Shown here: one piece after another, positions 11,383-22,700 of the stretch
How the letters are laid out: each line of letters starts with the position of its first letter
Position numbering within the stretch: position 1 is the first letter of the stretch
DNA from: Cinnamomum chago
Lineage: Eukaryota > Streptophyta > Magnoliopsida > Laurales > Lauraceae
Assembly: GCA_038049695.1 (NCBI GenBank)
Contig: CP142452.1
Span: forward strand, 109,508,001 to 109,572,000
Reading direction: 5' to 3'
DNA: 64,000 nt
Made by a program: the position numbers and the translations under genes
Notes under the pieces: model-generated
The model's input: the letters and a program-made list of their open reading frames with translations, nothing else
Databases searched by the model: none
What the model was told of the DNA's origin: nothing

Positions 11383-12699
11383 CTTCTATTGGAAGTCCAA
11401 GAGTGAAAGTGTCATCAGCTTCTCAAGTTTTAAATGGGATGGCAGAGGAAATGACTCAAATGAGAATGTCCACCAAGCAGCAAACTGCATGTAGTGTTGA
11501 AATATGCTTACAGCAGGTAGGCCCATTAGGATGGATGTTTATCAGTGGGAAGGGGTTGGATGGAAGATTTTCTTTGTAGATACGGGTCCAAGTGGGCCCC
11601 TGGAGCTGGACTATATGGGTGGTCCTCTAAGTAGGGATGTAGCCTGTAGGGGAGAATTTTCATTATTTTTAGAGGATTGGAGAACCACACAAAACGCACC
11701 CCTGTTGTCTGATTCCTGTAACAATATCATGATCACATTTGCGTTACATTGCTGAGAACTAACCCATAAGAATCTTCAATCCAAAAATATCGTAAATAGT
11801 TCCCCTACGAGGCGAGCAGTGCTTATTGGGGTCATTTGGGCCAATCTTTGATGCCTACTGGCCTTTTTAGGCTCCCATCCCCTTGTGATATTGTTATGAA
11901 GTCAATTTTACTTTCATTAAATTTAATTTTAAATAAATATATGATTAAAAGACTATTAAACTTTAAAATCAATTTTACTTTTATTAAATTGAATTTTAAA
12001 TAAATGTATAATTAAAAGACCATTAAACTTTAAAATCAAAAGCTACACTCATCTCATCTAGTTGATTTTTTTGTTTTTCCCCAACACTTATCAATGAGTA
12101 AACTACCCTACCACCACTCATAACTCATAAGTAGCATCCAAGTGGCCAAAGGAAATGTGAGGGCACATGAGTATCCATATTTTCTCAAAGGAGAATTTTC
12201 CATTAAAAGCATACACATAAATTAATTTTAGAAGATAAATATTAGAAAAAAAATGGTTCTGACTGATGCCATTCCATCTTCCTGTAAAAATAAAAAAAGA
12301 TATTAGAAAAAATAAGAAAAATATGGTCAAGGAAACAGAAGTGAATGTAAAAAATGTGTGTGAGGCCCAGTAATCATGCAGAGAGATTAGAGTGCTTGGT
12401 GCCTTTCTTTCATTCCCACCTGTCCAGTGATTTGCCTGCATACATGAAATTAAAAAAACAATAGAAGTATTGGTTTGGGTATATTTTAGGGGTGGATTAG
12501 AGGTGGGCCCATTATCAATCAAATCAAATCACATTATCCATCCATGTCTAAGAGTCAAAATTAACGATAGATCATGGAGATGAATTGTAACTATGAATGT
12601 TATCAAGATTATTGTCAAATGGGCCACTGCTAATTTTTGGAAGGGAAGTCTATGGGAACGAACTGAGTTAACAAGAGCAAGTCTTAGATGCACACAATT

Positions 12700-12878
12700 C
12701 CAAGGGATAGCTCAGTTGGCGTAGGACTACGGTTTGCATCCAGAGGTTATAGGTTCGAAACTGCACTACCACACTGGGGTTAGAGGGAAGTTTACACGGC
12801 TTCTCTTTAGGCCCAGAAGGATTAGTCAAGTCTAAAGGGTTAGGAACCCTCCTATAGAAAAAAAAAAAAAAAAAAAAA
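12700..12878 (+). mobile_element. tRNA-derived SINE, full length with A-tail
   Basis: A 179-bp copy. It starts CCAAGGGATAGCTCAGTTGG, with a tRNA-like A box at 12708-12719, and has a B box GGTTCGAAACT at 12752-12762. A body follows, ending AAGGATTAGTC...TAAAGGGTTAGGAACCCTCC, then about 21 A residues (12858-12878). Box spacing of about 33 bp matches an RNA polymerase III promoter from a tRNA. I could not find an intact target duplication. A diverged second copy lies at 41061-41216, and the tail recurs in the minus-strand SINE at 34131-34322. Confidence 0.85.
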
Positions 12879-15800
12879 GAGTCCCAAATGCACAAGTGAA
12901 AAATGACACAATTAAAGACAATATTTTTTAGAATCTTCCAAAAAGAAAAGGAGGACTCGTGGTGGCCCACCCACCTAGTGATGAATTACAATAGGACCAA
13001 CCACCGCCCAATGATGTAATCGCTACGGCCGCCGCCCCAATGATAAAAGTTGTAGCAGATTCACCCTCTAATGGTATAATCAACGAGGACCCATCTACTT
13101 TTATCATGGATTGACACTTTACAGGGATTTTGAATTCATAGGATTTGGCTTTCATGCCATATTAATAATCAGTAACACTAAAAGATCGAGGTCTTAATAG
13201 ATGGTATAAGAATTTATATCAGATTGCAAGATGATGGAAAAAGATGGGTTGGGTTATGGGTGTTGTAATAGTTTCGTGCACAGCTGTTCAGGTGGGCTAA
13301 GAACTATGGATTAGAGAGATGGTAAAGAGGGAGATTGGGTGAATGGGTTAAGTGTTTTTGGTTAAGAGGACAAGGAGGTGGCTGCATGTTTGGTTGGAGG
13401 GATGGCAGAACTAAGATGGAGAAAAAGAAAGCAAATAAAAGAAGAGAACTGTGAGACGGCTGGGAAAGAAAACATGTAGGAAAGTAAAAAGAAAATGTAG
13501 TAGAAAAAAGGGAGCAGAAAAAATGGAAGAAAAAATGGGTTTGCGGGTTATAACTCAGGTTTGTCTGGGATAGAGGTGTGGGGAGAGGATTGAGAAATAA
13601 AAGGAAAAAAAAGAGAAAAATAAGATGAAGAAAAAGAGACGAACAACGATATTATCACTCATCTACGGCCATATCGTCGCTCAAACAATAGTAAATATCA
13701 GAAGAGCCTTTACTATTATAAGACTACAAGGGCCTTTTTATGCATCGGGCATTGGTGATTTCAATAATTTCCTCAAGTATTTTTCTTCATTTCCTTTTCA
13801 AAGTATATATAGCTATTCAATTATACGCCCATTAATGGTTCTCTCCTGAAGTTCCTTGTTCGCGCCCATTAAGGGTTCTGCAAAACTAATTCTGACAAAT
13901 CGATGGCTGTGCTTAAGTTTCAAATTCAAACCACACAAAATCATTGGTCAGCTTGTTTTATTGTGAAAAACATTTTGCTCCAAGCCTCCGATCATACTTG
14001 AACAGTTAAACTGCTTGAATATGGAAAAGGCATATATTTGCAAACTATCTCCTATAAATTAGAGAAACACAAGACACACCAATGGAAAGGGCTGTCTGCT
14101 TCTAGAAATTGTTCGGGTAGGGGATATATCACATGTAATGTACCACTTAATCTTGATAGGTAAAAGAAAAAACCAGTAAGCCGTACATTTGGTGGGTAAT
14201 ACTTGCCTTGTTCATCACTACCGTGGATGTATAATTTTTTTGTCATCTGCACTTGGCCTCCATTGTCATTCCATCACAAGTTTGTTGAGGCCTATCATGA
14301 TTTTATAATAGTGGTGGGTTTGATCAGATCGCTTTCCACCATTCATTGAATTGGCCTACCACATTTTGCATCATGAGGGAGGCCTGCAAAGATTACATCA
14401 TTAAGTGGATGAGGTTCTATTGTCTTTGACGATCACCGGCTAGTGGGCCACTATAAGAACCTTGTTCTTGTCTAGTGTTATTGGCAAATTCTCCCAAATG
14501 TTGCCTTTACTTTGTATTACTTATTCATATTTACATCTGGGGCCTGCCCGCCATGGTCAATCCAATTCCTAGCACACACTACCATAGCATGAATTAAAAA
14601 CTCCTTCATTTGGGACCCAATTTGGCATGGACCAATGATGGTCTTTCTTGCTAATTTATTTACAACGGATCTACATGATCTATGACACTTAAAATTCGAG
14701 GCATTGAGATTGAAGGCTAAATAATTCAACTGGATTGATATCGGTCCCAGCTCTAATCCGAACCTAAGTCTATCTAATCCTCTGGTCTCTTCCATTTTCA
14801 TGCATTCAAGTAGGCTTCAGAGCAACTGTACACCCATAGGTATCATCGATATCTTTCTCTATGCGTTTCTCATGATTATGATGGCCCCAAGTGGGTCTCA
14901 CACGTGAGTTAGCAGGCACTGCCTGCAACTCATCTATACCCAGAAATTTCAACTACCGTACCCCAATCATTGTCATTCATCCATATGGGCCCCTCTTGAG
15001 GACCGAGCATGGTCAGGGTCCACTAAAGTGAAACAAGGAAGAAGTGCCGATCATACATAAAAAGGAAGAAATCTCTGGTGGTCATGAAATTATGTCATGG
15101 GAATTTAATTAGATGGCCCCCAATCTCAAATCATTTAGAATGGGACCTAGACAAGCTTAGTCAAATCTAGGACAGGGCCGTTGTTCAGACTATCGCATCT
15201 GGGGAGGAACGGACATTCCTTGTTGGGACCAGAATTCAACTGGGTAGTGCTTGATCAAGGATGTTTATTAAATGTTAACTAGCCAAAGAGGCCGGGCCCA
15301 ACCCGGGCCGTAACAACAGAAAACTGCTATAATAAGATGCTAAAATAACAACGAAAGGTATGAAGTTTAGAAAGAAAAAAATGATTAAAAAAGCTACAAA
15401 TTGAAAGTAATATAAATAAAAGATTCAGACATTTAGATAAGGAAATTGAATTAAAATAAAAGCACTTAAAAATATAAGTAATATTTCTTTAAGCAAATAT
15501 ATGTGTGTGCACATGAGATCTTAAAAATGTATCACTCTCTACAAATACAGAAAATTATCACTCTCTCAATAGTTGATGGAGTGGCATAAGGTCAATGTTT
15601 GCTTCCCACATCTTGTCTGAAACTTATCCAGATTTGCCCAATGTTCGTTTGATTTGGTTTAGCGGGCACCACCTGGAGGGGTACTTTGTGTGGCCTAGCA
15701 AGCCCCTTTCTTGATCTTTCCAATCCCCTCGTGGTGACTACTCACTTTCCTAGCTACCTTATAAATCGGCGCTCACCCTCAATTGAGACTCATGTGACAT

Positions 15801-16440
15801 CACTACAGTTGGATTGATTATTTTTTAGTTTTTTACTATTGATTTTTTATACCATAAAATATAACACATATTGAAATCAGATTACTCATTTTTTTTCTTT
15901 ATAATTTCTTATCTGGATATAGAGGTCCCATTCACGTACTCATATTGGATTAATTTTGAAAAAATAGATTTTAAATCCAGATTATTTGAAAGATGTGCCC
16001 ACACCCATGTTTACTAAGGTTATCAATGGGACGGAGCCCGACTTTGGTCCAACCGGAATACAAGTCTTTTTATGTGGACTGGACTTGAATTTGGTTCTAA
16101 TGGTCAGACCCAAATTCGTGTTTAGGATATAAAGCATATATAGAGGAGTGGGGCTAACAATTTTTCCAAATATTAATAAAAGATAGTAGATATTAATAGG
16201 AAGCAGGGCTCACGTGATTGACAATATAAACCGGGCTCATAATTTTCGTTCCTTCTAATTTGTGGTTTTGTTTGATTGGATAGAATCTTAATGGGATCGG
16301 AAGATATTGGATAGACTTTTAGTTTTGGAAAGTTTTAGATATTGCATGAGTTATTAATAAGGATTGAGTGGGGTGTGCCACATGTAATTGCGAAACCCAA
16401 GAGGAAGCCCCACGCTCTATCGAAAAGAGGGTACTGTCAT

Positions 16441-16472
<32 letters not shown>

Positions 16473-16479
16473 CTCCCCC

Positions 16480-18535
16480 CTATCAGCTCAAATTTACCTT
16501 GGGAAAAAACTTTGGTCTTTATTTGTCCTTTAAAATAAAAATTTTGCTTTAGAGTCTTGCAAGGTTGCATCATGACGGGAGATTATCTTGCTAAATTAAG
16601 TTTAACTTTAGGTTTGCCATACAGAGTTTGTAGAAACTTCAGATCACCTGTTTTCAAAATGCTCCTTTGCAGCTGATATGGTCCTATCCCTCAAATTGTG
16701 TAGCCAACCTTTGGTCCAAGAGCGGACCCATGTTATCTTCACTTGGGGCCGTGGCCCCATGTTGGACCCAAAAACGATCAAGGGTGGCATGGCCAAACGA
16801 CCCCTCTCCAATTTCAGTAAAATTGTTGCCCCACCCTAATTCTCCAAAATAGTTTCACACTCTTCTATCTTGGGTTCTTGTTTTTTTATGGAAAAGGAGG
16901 GAGATGGGAGGTCTAACATGAGAGAAGAGTAGAAATAGAGGATCTTGTATCGGATTGGGATCCTTAATGGAGGCTACAACAGGAAAGTCTATGACGCGTG
17001 GCAAGTTCCACTGTGAGCTTTGAGATGGAGATATCTAATGGTAGTAATTTTTTTAGAAGAGTCGTTGGGCTCCACCGACTCTTGTAGCTGATTTGATCTT
17101 TGAAGTACAGATTTATCGGAGAATATTCTACTGTGGATATTTTGCGTTCCGAAAGATTTGGGGGGAGGGGTTTAGGACGTGACAAAGATGAAGGGTGGAA
17201 AATCAAAAAGGTATTATTAGGTACTCTTTAGGAGCTTTGAGGAAAAAAGATGTATTATTTTTGTATGATAATGATTCTTACTTCTTTGGAGTTCTCGAGA
17301 GTTTATTATTATTGTAGTGTGGTTGCTAATTTAATTTACATCCCTCTTATTTGACTAAAAAACTAATATCTTGATGAATTAGCTATTATATTCAAAAAAA
17401 TTTAAGTAGGAATTGAGTGCCAATAGTAAGATATGAGTTTTTTTATACTTAATTTGCTAAATAAAATAAAATAAAACTCAAATTATTAAATAATGTAATA
17501 AGTGGAGATTATTGGTAATAGGAATTGATTTTGACATTCTCAATTAAAAATCGTAAGCCCCATTCAAATGAAAATCTTGAATCCGCCCTTGCTTTGGCCA
17601 ATAGCTCCCAGGAGCTTCTAAAAAAATTATAGGATGGATCTTTTTAATTTATGGTATATTTGGAAAGCCAGAAATGCAAGCTTATTTTACATGTAACCTC
17701 TTGGAAGAGGAGCAGGAGGAAAAAAAAACCCTCTTAACCCGAATGGAATCCTATCTAAATCCATTGACCTTATCCATCAATGGAAAGTTGCAGCGGATCT
17801 CAGGATATTCATAACGACCAATTATACCACCACCTACTTGGATCCCACCTCCAGTAAATTAATACTTTTGAGTAGAGCTTTGATGGCTCCGTTAATCAAA
17901 ATGATCAATTGGCAGGGGAATGAGGCATAATCAGAAATCATATAGCTGAAATGATATTAGCAAACTCTTCCCAATCAAATGCTTTGGAAGCTGAACTCAT
18001 GGCTCTTCTTGAACGCCTAGTTCTTTGTCAAGAAGCCCAGCTGAGCTGATGAACATCATTATTGGGGGAGACTCCCTCATAACAGCATTAGAGTTAGGAC
18101 AAAATATGTCATGCAAATTTATGGTTGAAAACTAATTATAGTTGGCAAGCTTCCTTTTACAAAGATAGGGAAAAACTATTGACCTCATCTAATGATAATT
18201 AAAAATACTATGCTATGTCATATTCGACATTTTTATGTGCAGGAAACGAGGCCTTGAGCCGAAGAAAATGGAGCTTTTGTCTCAGCCATCTCAGGTTCAG
18301 GGTGCAGGGGTAGTAATATCAGATCTGAAAATGTCAGTTTTGAGAATCTAATCTCATGTAATTAAGACCTTCTAAAGAACTTTAGTCATCTTATTTAGGG
18401 TTAGTTCTTGTCTAGGTGGTCATCTTGTTTGTGTTCTTATGTTTGTCTAGTTTGCTGTTGCTGATTCCGTTTAGTGTTTTTGTTGGTGTCTTGTGTTCTT
18501 TTGATAGTAGTATTTCCTTTTCAACAAAAAAAAAA
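16480..18535 (+). mobile_element. L1-type LINE 3' remnant, interrupted by a hAT element
   Basis: Plant L1-like non-LTR retrotransposon debris in two parts, 16480-16716 and 17592-18535. The first part shows the zf-RVT region past the reverse transcriptase: KKLWSL near 16505, VLQGCIMTGDYLAK near 16555-16600, and ETSDHLFSKCSFA near 16635-16675, in shifting frames. The second part shows the RNase H-like domain (IFGKPEMQ, ANSSQSNALEAELMALLE, IIIGGDSLITALELG), again with stops and frame shifts. It ends in a 3' UTR and A-tail at about 18524-18538. It is a 5'-truncated, dead copy. Confidence 0.75.
16717..17591. mobile_element. Non-autonomous hAT element nested in a LINE
   Basis: The left end CAAGAGCGGACCC and right end GGATTCAAG-type sequence (reading CCGCCCTTG on the plus strand) form imperfect inverted repeats. 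They continue to TTCACTTGGGGC and CATTTGAATGGGGC respectively. The flanks are ctttggtc (16709-16716) and ctttggcc (17592-17599), an 8-bp duplication with one mismatch, as expected for hAT. It interrupts the LINE zf-RVT/RNase H region, so it is younger than the LINE. No transposase is seen. Confidence 0.7.
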
Positions 18536-19790
18536 AAAAAGGCGCACTTCCTACTTCTGTTTTACCAAATGTGGGATAGAAGAAAATGCAACATTTTTTT
18601 TAAAAAAAAACAATAGATTAAAAATCTATTTCTTTCTATACAACATGTCTAAATCTATTAGAATTTTGAGTTATAGAATTTTTTTAGTAACAAGTTTTGA
18701 AGATTTTTATAATTTATACAATTTATAAACTTCATTTATTTTGCACAGAGGCTTTAATATGAGACAGGTCTGTTGGTAGGCTTTAACTGACAATCATCAG
18801 TTTTTGCTCAACCGAGGGCCAACCCAAAACACATGTTGGGGTATGCATATCAAATCTGGGTCAAGTTGGATTATTTGGGTTGTGTAAGATTTTGCTACCT
18901 CTAAGTTGATGATGCATTTGTCCAATGGAGAGGAAATTCATTCTATAAATCTTCATATAACCCATTGTTCTAATGCCTGTTGGTATACATAATATTTTGC
19001 AAAAAAAGAAAAAAAATTATTTATTTTGACAAATAAATTTTTACTTTTCTATGAGAGGAACAGATAAACAGATACCTCTTTTCCAAACAAAAAAAAAAAA
19101 GAGAAAAATTTAAAATTCAAAATCCTCCCTCTACACAAACAAGCCCAGAGTTTTATTAACTCCCAATTCCAAAAACCTTAATCAGATAACCACCCACAGT
19201 TTCCACAGCAAGAAAAAATTACTAAGCCAGCTATGCAACCCTCATCAACGTGCCACGCAATAACTCAAATAAAACTGACTTAGGGACACCTCAACCCCCC
19301 CCAAAAGTTTACTCTCCAATTACATGAACAGTAACTTCCACATGAGTGACCTGTCTAACCACAAAATACATGCCTTCCACCTTATCCTAAATTCCTAACT
19401 TTAGAAACCCATTTCAATTCAAAACAACAGTAACGCAAATGCCAGTAATGGAGGTCTATACGTCACGACCATCTCGACTTCTTACACGTGATCGACGACA
19501 CCCGACCCATTAGCAGCAGCAGCGAAGCTCCAAAGGGCATTTCCGTGTTTTCACACCACTCACAAACGTCACACCCCAACGCTTCTTTCGGAATCAGAAG
19601 TAAATCTTTTTGGTTTTTTAAAAGAACACCAGCTACTATCAACACCACCACCACCACGTTCCCCTCCTTCTCCCCCACATCCCAAACTCCAAAAAAAGAG
19701 AAACAAGTCCTCAGATGGACATTTAAAAACAGAAAGCAATCAATCACATCAAGTCTAAAATCCCTCTCCCTTGCTGTTTTTGTAGCTGAG

Positions 19791-22700
19791 ATGGAGGATT
19801 TTGTAAGGAAGCTAGCGCTGTGGCACACCAAGACTTTCAAACCCATCATGACTCACGAGGAGCTGGAGCCCATCATGGCCACTTTAGGCTTCGTGGCCCT
19901 TCCCGCCACCTCTGGGTGGAAGGAGTACGTCTTCTACGGGTGGATTCCGGTGCCGGCAGAGAATCTCCCCCTAATACGGCTGCCTTTTCCGAGGATCGAC
20001 GGGCTCCACGTCATCACCTACCGCGCGTTCTTCGATGCCGTCTCTTTCTACCTCGCGCAACGCGATATCTCTGATCACTTCCATGTCAGGTCTTTTTCTG
20101 TCTCTCTTCATCTCGTATCGGTTCTTTTTCTTGGATGTAACCGTTTCGGGTTATGTTGCTTTGTTTATGGTGAATTTACGGGAATGCCATTGGTTTGGTT
20201 TTTTGAAAAAGAGGTTTTTGGAACATGAAAGGCTGCTGGTTTTGGGGGAGGATTTGATTTTCCTTTTTGCTTCTTTGACCTTAATGTATTGTTTTTGGGA
20301 TGTTTTATTTATGCCCCTGAATTTACTTTAATTTACGGGAATAGCCATTGGTGACCATTACGGAGGTTTCTTGTTCTGGTATCTTTCAACTTTGATGAAT
20401 GTGTGTATTTTTAATATAGTTTTTTTGAGAGCTTTGGGATTCTGTTTTTGCAGGAATGGCCTCGATGTTATTAGAAAATTACTGAATCGCCATTGCCATT
20501 TGCTTTGCCATTGCCAGTGTTTTGTTTTGTATGCACTAGGCAGTATTAAACTGGTCACTTGCATATGCCTGTGTTTCTTTCGGTGCGTTTGATAACTGAT
20601 GAGGAATTCATAGTTTTGCTGGTTCTTTACTACCACCGGAACTTGGATTCCTCTGTGGAGATTTGTATAGTTGATGATTTCAAATTGATATTAGTGTGTA
20701 TGGATACATATAGCTCAGAAAAAATAAGGTTCAGTGTGCAAATCCACTTAAGTGTGGATTTTCAAATTTTATGAGAGGTGGTCAGGATCTGAAAATCCTA
20801 ACAAATGAAGATTTTCATTTGTCTAAATCTTGAAGAATTTATAATTGCCAAACATGGATTTTACCACAACTTTAGGAAAACTGAAAATCTTTTTCCCAAA
20901 GATTTGGTGGTCAAACGTGACCTTACTTTCTTTGGTATTAGAGTGTGAGGGCTACATTAAGTATGCCCTCTTTTTTTTTTTTTTTAATATAATTGCTCTA
21001 ATAAAGTTTTTGCAGGGTTATGTATGGAAATTTTGTGGGGAAAATTGAATGTTGTAATAAAATGAGCAAATAACTCTTGGATTCGAGCATGATTTTTTTT
21101 TTCTCAATTTGTGTGCATTGGAGTAATGGGCTTCCGTTCACAAATATCATTAAAAAAAAAACATTCCACGGATATTGTGGAAGGGGGCAAATTTTATTTA
21201 GGGGCGTTTGGTTGGAGGTCCCTCATGATTGGTTTTTATTGTAAACGGTCCACGATTTCTTTTCGGAGAGCCAAAGGTCCCTTTTACCGTTTTATATACT
21301 TGAAAAGTCAATAATTCCCTCTTAATCTCTTACCGCGTTATTAAAAAATGCTAGGCCTAAAATTGTGGAAACTTGTCAATGAATGAACGAAGCGAGAAAT
21401 TAAGGATTTTGAACAGCGAGGGCAAGGAGAAGGGGGAAAGTGAATCGGGTAAGGAGATCAACCCTTGAGAGTAGGGGGTAAAAAAAACCAGAAAACCATC
21501 TAAGTGACCGAACCAAACCGAATCGATGGTTAATAACCATGTTTCACGGTATAGTTACATTTATTAAAATAAAAAAACCATGCTTCACGGTTCGGTTACG
21601 ATTTTCAGTCTCGACTCACGGTTATTAATCGAACCAAACCGTAAAATACGGTTCGATTAACCCTTTTTCCAAAACACACGATTACCCAAACCGTTACACT
21701 AATAAAAAAAACTAGAGGGCCTAAATGAAATAAAATGACTTGAGTTAAACATTCTTTCTGGAGTTATTTTGAGAATACAATTATTTTGTGAGCTTGATTA
21801 TACTTGTCTCTTGTTTCCTAAAATTGTATTGCATGATAGATGTTTTGTAGTATCATTTTAGACTTTTAGTTGTGTTTATTTTCGTGAATAATGATAGTGT
21901 TGTTTTTGTTTGGTATGTTAAAAATGATAGTGTTGTTATGCATGCAAAGTCCAAGGGCAAAGATAGATTTTTTCAAGTGACAATTAACCGTAACCGAACC
22001 GTCTAATACGGTTAACCGCAATTCAGTTTTTTAGGGTACGGTTACGGTTTTTAAAAATTAAAAACCGTAAAATACGGTTCGGTTAATGGTTTTCCCAAAA
22101 CAAACGGTTAACCGAACCATTACACGCCTACCTAAGACCCGCAAGCATTTGTATCATCTTCGAAGAAATAGTTTCCTTGTCGATTTAGTAGTTGCAGAAG
22201 TGATTCGTTACATTTTGAATCCTAGAAAATACAGAATCTAGAGCAGTTGTTAGCATTCGCTCACTCCAAGACAAGTAAGTTGAGATTCTATCACAAATTT
22301 AGAAAAATTGTCCAGAACTAAGATAAATTTCTTCCAGAACTCAGATAAATTTGAACACAACTCAGATAAATTTGTCCAGAACTCAAATAAATTTGTTCCA
22401 TAACTCAGATAAATTCATACCAAACTCGGATAAATTCATACCAAACTCAGATAAATTCACTTCAAATTCCATTAAATTTATCTGAATTTCTGAAAAAAAA
22501 ACTCAAATAAATTTATCTATATTTCTTTCAAAACTCAGACAAATTTATCCTCTACAAATATCTGCTTCCGGTTTTGGGTTCTGCAACACCTCATTTTGAG
22601 AACCCTTCTCCTTCCTCTTGATCTGGCAATGATGGCCCACCTTTGATCATCTGATCTTCTGACTTCTCCATCGACGATTAATACATTTGAACTGATTTGC

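Larger units (their letters stand above)
11383..19790. other. Large intergenic region rich in decayed transposons
   Basis: About 8.4 kb between the aminoacylase 5' end and the next gene. It holds a SINE at 12700-12878 and a LINE remnant split by a hAT element (16480-18535). A TAA microsatellite lies at 16443-16472. The rest (11400-12650, 12900-16440, 18540-19780) shows no coding sequence, tRNA or clear element. The last 300 bp are the 5' flank of the 19791 gene. Confidence 0.5.

Noticed and set aside
12118-12522. 134-codon minus-strand frame
   Set aside because: Low-complexity, Phe-rich translation of AT-rich DNA with no splice partners or motifs.
22311-22550. CRISPR-like appearance of regularly spaced repeats
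   Set aside because: Units are degenerate and linkers are only a few bases, and the context is a plant intron; it is a minisatellite.
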